DNA from: Anoplolepis gracilipes
Taxonomy: Eukaryota > Arthropoda > Insecta > Hymenoptera > Formicidae
NCBI RefSeq assembly: GCF_047496725.1
Contig: NC_132985.1
Location: 7,327,001 to 7,391,000, forward strand
Length of the DNA: 64,000 nt
Reading direction: 5' to 3'
The translations under genes and the position numbers were made by a program. The notes beneath the pieces were generated by a model, which searched no databases, was not told the DNA's origin, and saw nothing but the letters and a program-made list of their open reading frames with translations. Shown here one piece after another: positions 12,135-27,101 of the stretch (positions are counted from its first letter, which is position 1; every line of letters begins with the position of its first letter).

Positions 12135-13045
12135 ACCGAAAAAAATTATATTCTCAAAATGTATAGTTTATGTCCTTTTAATACATATTTTTAATAAATA
12201 AGAATATATATTTTTTATTTTTTAAAATATCTTATTTATAAATTAAGTAAAATCTAAATATTTTACTTGTTTTAAAGTTTTAATAAATAAAAAATAAAAA
12301 ATGTCCATTTGTAAAATTGTTTTCATTATCATTGAGATTAATAAATATTAAATAACAAATAAAAATTATAAAATAATATAGCAAGAATATTAAATAATAT
12401 AATAGTAAGAAAAAATATTAAATAATATAACAGTAAGAAAATGTCCCATTCAGTATATATTCTTATATATGAAGAATATTTGAAACTACTCTACTCTTTA
12501 GAGGAATTTTCTCTTAAAAAGATTCTTTTGGGACGCTTTACTTTAGAGAAAAATATCAAAATAAGTGAAATATCCTTAAGATATATATTTTTAATATAAA
12601 TAAGGATATTTTTTTTTATTTTTTAAAATACCTTTTTTATAAATTAAGTAAAACCTATATATTTAACTTGTTAAAGTTTTAATAAATAAAATATGTCCAT
12701 TTATAAAATTGTGTTTTCATTATCATTGGGATTAATAAATATTAAATATTAAATAATAAATAAAAATTATAAAATAATATAATATTAAGAATATTGAATA
12801 TATAATAGTAAGAAAAAATATAAAATAATATAATAATAAGAAAATATCCCATTCAATATATATTTTTATTTGTTAAAAATATCTGAGACTATTCTACTCT
12901 TTAGAGGATTTTTCTTCCAAACTAAGAGGGTTCTTTTGGAGCGCTTATTTTAAAGAAAAATATAATATTATATAATATAATATATAAAATTATAATATTA
13001 TAAAGATAAATGAAATATTTTAAAAATGAGAATATAATTTTGCGG
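12135..13045. repeat. Repeat G: tandem pair of ~400-bp AT-rich units with short TIR
   Basis: Two consecutive units with an offset of about 401 bp (ATTAAGTAAAA at 12242 and 12643) share the same landmarks in the same order: a TTTTAATAAATAAAA block, ATGTCCATTT, TTTTCATTATCATT, TATAATAGTAAGAAAA, a TCCCATTCA motif, ACTCTTTAGAGGA and TTCTTTTGG. The pair is bounded by an exact 15-bp inverted repeat, AAAATTATATTCTCA (12142-12156) and its complement (13027-13041). It may be an internally duplicated non-autonomous element. No coding content. Confidence 0.8.
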
Positions 13046-13647
13046 AATAAAATCTAATTATACGACGAGAATCAAAATTATACTTGTAGCGAATAAATTA
13101 TGATGTATAAATGATAACTTTTTCGTCGAATTGTGTTGACTTGTAAGAATTGACGTAGACCTTAGTTAATTCAATGGCCATAACATTGAGATGTACAGTT
13201 GACGGGAAAAGACTTGTTACAGCGTGCGAGCTGCGCTCACATTTTTAACAACACTTTGCCAACAATGCATGAAGACGAGATCTCTTCTTTTCCTCTCTCA
13301 GCTTTCTCTTAGACTCGCGCGGGACATAATTGTCCCAGAACAAATGAACCACCGTTCCCTCTTGCTCTACCTCGCCTCGTAAGGAATTAAAAATTTCAGT
13401 CCCTCGACCTGACGTCCTGTCGCCCGACAAATTGCCACCGCGATGAACGTGACGGCTCGTACCAAATGCGCCTTTAGCGCGACAAGAAGAGAAGAAAGAA
13501 AAAAAAGGGTGAAAGAAAGAAGGGACAGACACTCCGCTAAACGAGACCTTTGACGGAAATTGAAAGGAGGAATTTCGAATTTAAGAGCAACCCCTATGGA
13601 ATTTCAAATACCTCTCAGCATTCTTCAATGTGTATAACATACGACAA
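13046..13647. other. Unique stretch, no gene seen
   Basis: Mixed composition with CpGs from 13140. A 95-codon minus-strand frame (13245-13532) has low-complexity basic ends and no domain. Confidence 0.5.
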
Positions 13648-14602
13648 AGGTGTTTTGTAATCAGAGACATGTATTATTTGAAATAGATGGATTTAAAATG
13701 CAAATACAAAATGGAAAATGCCCATTTTGTATTTTATATTTAAAAAATACATTTTTTAAAAATCTATTTTACATTTCCATTTAATGGTTTTCAGCATCTT
13801 ATTCAAATGTATTTTTCTTGCAATATACTTGTTGAAAAATTAATCGAGATTGATTATAACTCTAAACATTGATAAACCAAGACATTTGCGCAATATTCAT
13901 TGCACTTGTTTGATGTAAGATAAATCCTAGATTAAACGTTTAATAATTTAATCATTGTGGGAAATGATAGGTTTAACGCACACCAAGATGGCACACTGGC
14001 TCGTATTTCAATGTGTGTAACCAATCCATTACCGCCATGTTAGTTATGTATATACAGAAGGCGTCATTAATGCCTTTGAGGTTGAATAATAACTAGACGC
14101 ATTTAGTTATTTGTACATCATTAATATTGGTTCAAGAAATATTCATATAATTATTTACTATATATGGATATACATTTATGTATATAAATATATAGATAAA
14201 CATATTAATTATATAAATATTTCTTGACTCAACAGTTATAATGCACAAATAACTAGGCGGATACAATATTATTATTTGATTCGGAAAAAATATATCTTTT
14301 CTCTCATGCAGTGATACCAAAATTCATACGCAACTAGAAATAAAAATAGATAGTATCTATTTTGATAGATCTAATATAATAGATAAATAATAAAAAATAA
14401 GATATACAAATAAATAAAAGAATATAAATATAATAAAAAAATTATTTTTATTAAAGAAAATTTAGAAATATTTTTTACTCTAAATAGATGTTTAAAAGCC
14501 ATTTTGTATTTTCAAATGGGAAAGTTTGAGCCATTTTGCATGGTTCATTTCAAATGGTTTTAAACACTTATTTAATACATCTCTGCTTGTAATAATTCAC
14601 CT
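13648..14602. mobile_element. Repeat F: palindromic element, ~955 bp
   Basis: The ends are inverse of each other. The left one has AGGTG, GTAATCAGAGACATGTATTA and, further in, AAATACAAAATGG; the right one (14502-14602) has the complements, with CCATTTTGTATTT, TTTAATACATCTCTGC and CACCT. A second, local hairpin at 13702-13734 has a perfect 13-bp stem. There is no transposase frame. The boundaries are approximate and no target duplication could be read. Confidence 0.65.
14104..14255. repeat. Long imperfect hairpin (about 55-bp arms)
   Basis: TAGTTATTTG at 14104 pairs with CAAATAACTA at 14246-14255. Between them TCAAGAAATATT.ATATAATTA on the left matches its complement on the right, with an AT-rich loop near 14160-14200. 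It lies inside repeat F. It could be a foldback insertion or, if transcribed, a hairpin RNA precursor. Confidence 0.75.
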
Positions 14603-17600
14603 CCGATTTTTTTAATTCTAGTAGAACATTTTTCTAGATATTTTTAATCAACAAACGCACTTTTATAAACCGTGAAAATTAAATGAATGGCGAATGGTTA
14701 CGAAGCAATCGATCGATGTGATAATTGTTGATTCTCGAGACTAACGTGGGCGCGTTATGCAAATGCGGCTCAAATGTCACATGATATTTTCATGATGCGG
14801 ATTCAGTCGATTGCGCAACTAGCTGCCTGTAAATACGAGGTAGTAATATCGGTAAAACGAGTTTGTGTCATCCGACTGTTTGCAAAATCTGCAAGTAATT
14901 CCTGTGACGCCTTTATGTTCGCATGGCTGAAGAATCGCGATAAATCTCGTGCAATTAATGGCATCTCTGAGGCGATTCCGTTTATATGCGATAGATGTCT
15001 GCGATCAATCGAGGGTCTTTATGCGCGATAATACATTTTAATCTTCAACTAGATTTCCTGAATTATAGTCCACCAGCATCTGCGATCGAATTTGTTATCG
15101 CACAGAGAGAGATGTAATGTTTTTGATAATCGGTTACTGCAGCCGAGGGTTCTGTCACAACCGATTAACACGTCAGTTATGGATTAAGAATGAATTGGAT
15201 GGATCAGTTACGTCAAAAGTTAGTAGATGTAATACATTTCGAGAATCATGAATTTGACATTACGCAAAGCACACACTTTTTCCCTCTTAAAGTATAAATT
15301 TATAATTTGTAATAATTAATTTGAAATTTCTAATAATTAATAATTAATTTTATAATAATTAATTGGCGAATTATAGTAAAGATTTATACCTGTAGAATTA
15401 AGATTTTTATTTTTGTAACGTACAGTCACTATAAAAAAGTTAGTTCGATATAAAATAGTATTTATGATTTTGAGATTAAATTATATTCTACAGAGACAAA
15501 TCTTTTTTTATTTTAATTCACAAATTAATCATTAATTTTATATTTAAAAGATTAAAAATATTTTGCGTCAAAATGAATCTTGAATAAAATGTGTTAGATT
15601 TATTAACTTTTAAGTAGTTGATCCCTTTTAGTTTCTGCTTAAACGGGGATTTTTTGCATTTATCATAAATGTAACCCAGGGGGCCAGTCCAATTAATGTT
15701 GATCGCCCAACGTCAACGTTTTCGCAAGCGTGCATCACGTCTCCCCGTTTTATTATCTCCAATTCGGGCGCGTCAAACGACACGCAGAATATTCCATTTA
15801 TTTGACACCGATATTTCATGTCGACCAATTTTCCGGGGTTGTATAAAACTAAACTTTTTGCGTCGCTATGTAGTTATTTATAACGACCGCGTGAAATATA
15901 TCGATATCTCCTGCAAAAAAATAAAAAAATAAAATAAAATAGATGAATGTCACGGGTCAGAATTTAGAAAATTGCGCATACTCTCGTTCAATGATGAACA
16001 AATAATATAACATGCGGGAATAATATATTGGACAAAATTTCTTCCATAATTCGTGCACGTGAAAATCACAGTTGTTATGAATTTGCCGCATTTTATGCAT
16101 ATGCAATCGTTATTTTTCGCGTTATTAAATTCCGAAAGAGGGCAAGGCATTTATATTTTATCAATCTCTACTATATAGCGGAACTATCTTTTAAATGCGA
16201 GATTTATTATTACGCGTAATATTTGTTATTTTGAGTAGCGCTCATAAAAGCATTCGTAATTACCGTCGTTATTAATACCTTTATATAATAATCATTGTGA
16301 TATAGAACACATTTGCCGCTTTCCAAGTCGTAAATATTTTCGAGTGATTAATTATCCTACGCTTTTACATTGGCTCGCAGCGAATCGAAGTTGTTTAATT
16401 CACGCGCGCTGGGCGTCGACCGAATAGTCGATCGATGGGGATCTTTTTTCCCCATTCGAGGCTTAAGTCTTAATCCGTAGATAAGCTTCGCGTACACGTA
16501 GAGACACAGATTCGCGTATATATATCCACCGACATACATTTAAATTTCCGCGAGTACGGCCAGGGGCTTGGCGTTCGTTTCGAATAAAAAGAAAAAAAGA
16601 ACCGAGCCTAAATTGATGGAACGCTGCGAAGCTGTTAACGGACTGTTTAATTTTAACGTTCGTAGCTTTACATCGCAATATATCGCCTTGCGATGCAGTT
16701 TCGTCGTCCTTAAATTTTCGATCCCCGCTTTTTCACTCGAAATGTTCGAGGATAATTTTTTTTTTGCGCCGTATATGTATCTATGTATTTCATTCTATAT
16801 AACTGCTGTGTCGAATTTAAATCAAGTTTCTGCGAATGTAACGTTAGAAAATCTTACCTTAGGAATCATGCAGCTTAATACGGTGTGTAATCCAGTGTGA
16901 GAGAGGAGAGAAAACCTTTAACAAAAATATGAAAAATAATTAATAATTATCGCGATGAATGTTACACAAGACAGCTAACTATGTTAAATAAATGATTATC
17001 GGATAATCCAAATGTGCTTTCAGACATTGTAATTGATATAAATTAATATTAATTATATTGTATATATAGAAATTATTTTCAGTTGCTAATAATATTAAAG
17101 CAGCGTATAATCATTGAAATAATAAATGAATTTCTCTCACTAAAGCAAAATTAAGGCGAAAAGGGATATTTGTTTTAATTTTGGTTCTCTAGTTATAATT
17201 CATAAAGGTATATAAACACAATTATGATATATATTATATGTAATATTTTTAGTTCAAAAATGAACGACAAAGAAAATTACTCACATAAAGTGACATGCTT
17301 TTTGTTTACATTTTTGTCTGATAAATGTCTATTTTACGTCAAATTATGCAACAATTTGTCCATTTATAAAATATTAACAGAAAGATATTATTTGTATTTC
17401 ACGAAAATTAATAATATTCTACAAATATTATGAATAAATAAAAAAAAAAATGCTTTTGAAAATTCATTGAAATTAATAGTTATATTGAATCTCAATTTTT
17501 ACACGCTATCAATTAATTAATGATACTCAATTAACTTACCGGCGATAATCACCGTTTGGTATAATTTATATGCTAATAACTAGCGCGCGACAAATTTCGC

Positions 17601-17935
17601 TTTCGAAGTGTGGGAACACAAAGTGTCGTGCAAACGCGTAAATTCAGGCTGTTGACAAAATTACGGCACGCCTGGTATATATCATCGGAATTTGTAAAAG
17701 GATTTTCATTCATCAAGATCCTTTTCTTCCGCGACCCGCGCAGGCAGCTCGACGAATGGACAAAAGGGGGTGGAAATATTAATTTATGACCAGGACGAAA
17801 TTATGCACGCCACTAAATCAGGACCACCGCTCTTTTGTTCGAAAATTCCGGTCCTGGTCCTGGCGCCTTCAACTGGTAAACCGCCACCACCGTCGAGGAA
17901 AGCATCCATCGTCCTTCGCTCGGGAGGTCACACGG

Positions 17936-17937
<2 letters not shown>
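14603..17937. other. Long unique stretch, no gene seen
   Basis: Alternating moderately GC-rich (14700-15050, 15650-15900, 16360-16760, 17580-17930) and AT-rich segments. Open frames up to 110 codons (16568-16900) have no recognisable domain. 15280-15370 is a low-complexity TAATTAAT block. Non-coding by default. Confidence 0.5.
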
Positions 17938-18026
<89 letters not shown>

Positions 18027-18060
18027 CCTCCCCCCTCTCTCTCTCTCTCTCTTCCCCTCC
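17938..18060. repeat. (CT)n microsatellite / 123-bp polypyrimidine tract
   Basis: About 43 CT units followed by C-rich pyrimidine sequence with no purine for 123 bp. Long open frames through it encode only Ser-Leu or Arg-Glu repeats and are not genes. Confidence 0.97.
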
Positions 18061-18880
18061 GGCTGACATTTAGGCTGATTTCAGCACTCCCTGGTAATTG
18101 ACTGTCGACAGGCTCACGTTAAGATTTCGTGCGCACTCATGAGGGACAGCAATTTCGGGTGAATCCGGGCTCGTGGGTCGAAGCTCATTCGTCGTCGAAA
18201 CTTTGAAACGTCATTCAGAAATGAAAGATATATCGCGCCTCGACAAGAGGAAGATCGAGGGCGAAGAAGGAGAAAAAAATCACTTACGTCATGGTGGAAA
18301 GTTTCTGCGGGTCCCCATTTCGGATGTGTATAATTTTTCACGTTTGCTCCACCGAAAATTCCAATTTTTTTTTCTCTTTTTTTATGTAGATTCTCTCATT
18401 CATGCCGGCGAAAAATGATAAATATGCTATTTCCGGCTAAAGAGAAATATTTTCTACGAACGCGCAAGATATTTCTCCCTGGATCACTGGTATTTTCCTC
18501 AGGTTTGAGTTTGATGTATTGTTAATGGTATTAGATGCGACTCTGTCTGATATGTTTCTGCCCTTTTCTCCGCATCTGGTCCCATCAGTTTACAACACTA
18601 TTGCAAGATTTACTACTAGGTAGTGCTGCGCGTTCGAACGGGGCTCTGGCATTAACTATTCTAATCTACGTTGTAATTTATTGCCGCGCCTCGGTGTACG
18701 TGTCCGCGACGTTAACTCCTGGTGAAGTATCAGCGTGTTTACAATATCGCGCATGAACCTCCAGCGTAATCTCGCGTCGCTCTTATTCGCGAGAAATTGA
18801 GTATAAACTTGAAGCAATTATCTATTCTCGCATGGATACGTGAGAAAAAGAGAGAAAAAAAGATATACATACATTACTCT
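18061..18880. other. Unique stretch, no gene seen
   Basis: Mixed composition with CpGs. Overlapping sense and antisense frames (18114-18418) show no domain. Confidence 0.5.
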
Positions 18881-20099
18881 CCTTTGACTATATAAGTATG
18901 GACCGCCAGTTGCTATGTTCAGGTTGTCAGATAAGAGCGCCATCAGTGACCAAGTACTAAAAATAAGATACAGTTTGTGTTTGTGATCTTAAAGAGCAGA
19001 GATAACCTATAAATTTCGAATAATTATACTGTAAAAGAATTTGTAAAATAATAACCCAGGTAGCACATGTTCGTTTTCTAAACGTTTTCTAAACGTATCC
19101 AATATTTTTTAACCGTCAAGCACCAATAAGAAACGTTTCAACAGAAATATTTTTAAAATCATGGTTCAAGAAACGTATTTTTTACGTTTCTATAAATAGA
19201 ACAAAAATTAATTTTTTAATTCAAAATTATATATATACACATTATTAAGACTGTACTTATTAAGACGATCCCCAGAGAGCACAGAAAATTAAAAGATGAC
19301 GAAAAGATGTCTTTTTTAAGTTATCTTTTTGATAAGGCTAAAAGATGTCTAAAAGAATATCTTTCTACCTACAAAAAAACAATTTTTTAAAAGATGTCTT
19401 CTAAAAGTCATAATTAATTTTAGTCGACGAAAAGATGTCTTTTTGATCATCTTTTCGACAAGACAAAAAAGATCTATTTTATAATATACGTGTTCCTTTG
19501 TTTGCCGCTGCGTGGCGTGTTCAGACTTAAATAACTCGTATTCAAGTTTTCATAACATGTATATAAAGCCTAAAAGAACAGGTACTAAAAGTATAATTTA
19601 AATTATGTCTTTTTTGTCAGTTTGACTTCTGATGTAATTTTGACAAGAGATTCAGAACATGATGAAAATAGATGGATTATATTCATATATGCATTATTTT
19701 ATTGAATTTGTGAATAAACAAGTTTTTCACAAATAAAGGAAAAAAACCGTATTTTGACAGTTTCTTAAACTTTTTTTTGTTGCATAGAAAATGACGTTTC
19801 CCTTAACGTTTTTTAAGTGGACATTTTAACCAATCAGAAACGTTTTTAAAAGCCGGTTTTAAAACGTTTCGTAGAAACATTTGTGAAACGAATATGTGCT
19901 ACTTGGGAACATTAGTTAAATAATAAGAATTAAATAATATTAAATTATATAAAGAAATTAAAAAAAATGTAGCTGATGATTTGTAATTTTGCGCGCAAAA
20001 TACAAGTGACCAAAACTGTTGTACTTGGGAATACTATGCGCTTGATTTTGCTATAGGATACGCTATCCTGCTAGCAGTCCATACTTATATAGTCAAAGT
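18881..20099. mobile_element. Repeat E: palindromic element interrupted by repeat A copy 2
   Basis: A 21-bp segment at 18883-18903 (TTTGACTATATAAGTATGG...) recurs exactly as its complement at 20077-20097. Similarity continues inward: AGCGCCATCAG...CCAAGTAC on the left against AGCGCATAG...CCCAAGTAC on the complement of the right. Arms are at least 75 bp. Removing repeat A (19055-19907) leaves a unit of about 370 bp. Nested insertion is inferred from the layout. Confidence 0.65.
19055..19907 (+). mobile_element. Repeat A copy 2
   Basis: Starts CCCAGGTAGCACATGTTCG and ends GTGCTACTTGGG. The same internal landmarks as copy 1 appear in the same order, nearly identical over long runs. The two bases outside each end are AA and AA, consistent with a 2-bp target duplication. 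A short internal deletion follows the CTACCTACAAAAAA block. Inserted within repeat E. Confidence 0.92.
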
Positions 20100-20476
20100 T
20101 ACTCTCGATCTTATTCATATCCAATCATTGTTTCGGAAACGACGTCATTTGTTTGTACGATGAGTATCGTATGTGCATTAGGGTGACGGAAGAAATTTGA
20201 CATCACGTACGCGATAAGTCGTAACGAATAACGAGCATTCTTTCTCGTCGGAGATTTCCAATCATTTTATGCAAATCCACGACCAACAGAGAGCCAGCAG
20301 ACAAGCGTCTTTTAATGGCACCGGTATCGCCATTATCGAATACACAGCGGCTCGTTAAGCTCCCCGAGCCGTAAAGAAGATTATACTTCAGCCAGTTAAT
20401 CTAGTTAGCTCGTATATAAATTGCGCAGAGTTTCATCTGACAATAGTGCCGATGAATATACATCTGTCCTTGTTTT

Positions 20477-23916
<3,440 letters not shown>

Positions 23917-24251
23917 CTACAGTTTTTAATAGGTATAGGTAAAATTTAACAAAACATGTTTGTTTATCAATTTATTTTATTAATTGAAAATGTACTAATA
24001 ATCACATAAGCTATAATGATAAATAAAAATCAATTATTAAAATAATCGTAAGAAACATAAAAGATGATATGTTAGAAAAAGTTTTTATGAGTTTTCGTAA
24101 AAGAATTGATTTTTGTACAAATTCAGATGGTGCACACTTTATAAATATTTATCATTAACATATGCGATTATTAGTATATTTTTCACTAATAAAATAAACT
24201 TATTAAACAAACAATTTGTTAAATTTTACTTATACCTATTAAAAACTGTAG
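23917..24251. repeat. Repeat H: 335-bp near-perfect hairpin
   Basis: The left arm (about 23917-24027) begins CTACAGTTTTTAATAGGTAT and the right arm (about 24141-24251) is its complement with few differences. The shared landmarks include GTAAAATTTAACAAA, TTTATTTTATTA, ACTAATAATC and AATGATAAAT. The loop is about 110 bp. A foldback element, or the source of a long hairpin RNA if transcribed. The open frame at 24113-24340 runs through the right arm and is not called. Confidence 0.85.
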
Positions 24252-25454
24252 GCTTTCCTCTCTTCAACGCAATTTTTCTTTTAATTATAATTACAGACAT
24301 TCACAAATGCCAATTGATTAGTTTCAACACTTTCCCATAGAACATCCTATATAATCATCGAAGTAACATCAAAAGAATTTCAAGGCGCTCTGTATATACG
24401 ACGGTAAACGGCAAACTCGCTGCGTGGAATTAAGTCCGGACATTAAAAGCGGAGCCAGTAGGGGCAATAAGAGATTTACATAGTGGAGAGTCGGTCGTAT
24501 TATCGCGCCGTGCGCGTCCTATAGACCGCGTGCGTGTTATCGCATAGGGTAGGCTGATATTTACATTGCTATTAACATCCAGTGTCCCGTGCTGCCGCAG
24601 TGTCCACTCGTGCTGACGTAACACAGCGCGAACGCTCGTTAATTCGTTGCTAACAGCTGCGACAGCGGACGACGTTTCACATCAATGCCACTTTCGCGGT
24701 TTTACACACACACACACATACGCACGCATATTTTCTTTCTTCTTTTTTTTTCCTCTCATTGCGATGTAAGTGCAAAATTCCGATAAATATGTAAAAGATA
24801 TTCGTGATATCGGGAAATATTTTATTGATAATTTAACTGGCTCGTGTGTGCGCGCTTTATTTTTCCAATAATGTTTATTTTTTTCAAATACCAATAACTT
24901 TGTTTGAATTATTTCCCTCACATTCTCAAAAAATGGATGAAAAAAAAGCGGCCATCTGACCTGGCCGATCGTAGTTGATATTATTTTACTGACAGATATA
25001 AGCTTAAACAAAGTAAAATAGAACATCGTCTCATTCACCGGCATTTTGGTATCCGAGCTCGAACAGGCGGAGCATATATCGCTCGCGCCCCATAAATTCA
25101 TAACTTTTTCACAAAGGGGTGCTTTTAACTCCGAGAGTAATTGAATTAGTCGCGTAATTAATTTCGGAGTTCGGCAAACGCGCTGATAACTATCCGAAAA
25201 ATATTGGGATAGTTTTCGTCGAATGAGGGAGAAAACAACGGCGAGGTAAAAGACGTACGTGCATGTTTACACTCTTATTTATCGCGACGTGTAATTGACA
25301 TAATTGTGCAATAATTATATACATATGTGATAGTTGCGCGACAATCAGACCTTCTGCGTGTCACAGTCAAAATATGCGTTTATGTATTCACGCGCATGCG
25401 TAGTCGTAATATAATACATTTTGCATAAAGAGGTGCAAGAATATTTGTGTAACA
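24252..25454. other. Unique stretch, no gene seen
   Basis: Mixed composition with a CpG-containing part (24400-24700). A 139-codon minus frame at 24682-25101 contains a poly-Lys run from the T-rich tract at 24739 and has no recognisable domain. Confidence 0.5.
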
Positions 25455-25900
25455 ATAAACCTTAAATCTCTTTCTCTCTTTTGAAACTTTTTGTAAGCTA
25501 GCACGTGACATAAAAGTTTGATGTCAATTGAAACAAGAAGAAATTGATGCATAAAGTAAAAAAGGAAAAGAGTCAAATCGCGTGAAATAATGCTAAGCTA
25601 AATTTTGGCAACGAGAAATATATCATTTTTTCATATCTCAAAAGAGTGATATCAAATAATAATTATAATTTCTGTAGAAGATTTTAAAAAATATTAAAAA
25701 ATACTTTTTCTCTCTTTTAAGTTTTCTATATAAGCTAGCACATAAAAATTGAAACAAGGGAAAATTAATGCAAAATACGAATTCTCACTCGCTGCACTAA
25801 AAAAGGAAAAGAACGAAATAATGTTAAATCTTTTGACAATGATATATCCTCTCTTTCCTACCTCAAAAGAGCAATATCAAGTAATTGTAATCAATTCCAA
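25455..25900. repeat. Repeat I: tandem duplication, period ~237 bp
   Basis: Two adjacent diverged units share TTCTCTCTTTT, AAGCTAGCAC (25495 and 25732), AATTGAAACAAG, AAAAAAGGAAAAGA, GAAATAATG and CTCAAAAGAG followed by ATATCAA, in the same order. No coding content is apparent. Confidence 0.75.
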
Positions 25901-26151
25901 ATGGAGAGCTATTTTAGAACCTGAGTAACGAGCGGTCTTTGTAAAAATGTAATAAACATGTCAAAGTCTCTAGCATATAAAAAAAAATATTAAAAATACA
26001 ATCGCTCAAAAAAATATTTTGCTAATGTAGATAGATTTCTAGATGTCATAATTAAAACTTATTGCTACTTTTTGTATCTGTTATAATATTGTTTGTCACA
26101 TATAAAATTTATAGCAGCAATATTTTAGCATTATCTCTAGAAAATTTATTT

Positions 26152-26314
26152 TTTTTTGTTAGAAAATGTCGTTTTTTTGTTAAAAAATGACGTTTCCCTT
26201 AACGTTTTTTAAACAGACATTTAAATCAATCAAAAACGTTTTTAAAAGCCGGTTCTAAAACGTTTCGCAGAAACATTTGTGAAACGTTTTTGACACGAAT
26301 ATGTGCTACTTGGG
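26152..26314 (+). mobile_element. Repeat A 3'-end fragment
   Basis: Holds only the right-hand part of repeat A: GTTAGAAAATG, CCCTTAACGTTTTTTAA, AAAGCCGGTTCTAAAACG and the terminal ATGTGCTACTTGGG. It abuts the minus-strand copy across the 2-bp spacer TA. Confidence 0.9.
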
Positions 26315-26316
26315 TA

Positions 26317-27101
26317 CCTAAGTAGGTAAAGGTTAAAATATCCACTTAAAAAACGTTAAGGGACGTCATTTTCTAACAAAAAAAACGTTTAAGAAACTGT
26401 CAAAATATGTTTTTTTTCCTTTATTTGTGAAAAATTTGTTTATTCACAAATTCAATAAAATAATGCATATATGAATATAATCCATCTATTTTCATCATGT
26501 TCTGAATCTCTTGTCAAAATTACATCAGAAGTCAAACTGACAAAAAAGACATAATTTAAATTATACTTTTAGTACCTGTTCTTTTAGGCTTTATATACAT
26601 GTTATGAAAACTTGAATACGAGTTATTTAAGTCTGAACACGCCACGCAGCGGCAAACAAAGGAACACGTATATTATAAAATAGATCTTTTTTGTCTTGTC
26701 GAAAAGATGATCAAAAAGACATCTTTTCGTCGACTAAAATTAATTATGACTTTTAGAAGACATCTTTTAAAAAATTGTTTTTTTGTAGGTAGAAAGATAT
26801 TCTTTTAGACATCTTTTAGCCTTGTCAAAAAGATAACTTAAAAAAGACATCTTTTCGTCATCTTTTAGTTTTCTGTGCTACCTGAAGATCGTCTTAATAA
26901 GTATAGTCTTAATAATGTGTATATATATATAATTTTGAAGTAAAAAATTAATTTTTGTTCTATTTATAGAAACGTAAAAAATACGTTTCTTAAACCATGA
27001 TTTTTAAAATGTTTCTGTTGAAACGTTTCTTATTGGTGCTTGACGGTTAAAAAATATTGGATACGTTCAGAAAACGTTTATAAAACGAGCATGTGCCTGG
27101 G
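26317..27101 (-). mobile_element. Repeat A copy 3 (minus strand, terminal deletion)
   Basis: Complement of repeat A. It starts CCTAAGTAG (the tail end of the TIR), then lacks about 100 bp of the subterminal part and continues with TTAAAATATCCACTTAAAAA. It ends at the head with a TIR that has lost TAG (GTGCCTGGG). It is tail-to-tail with the fragment at 26152, so the two form a large inverted repeat. Confidence 0.9.

Noticed and set aside
24682..25101. 139-codon minus-strand frame
   Set aside because: Contains a Lys run from a T-rich tract and no recognisable domain.
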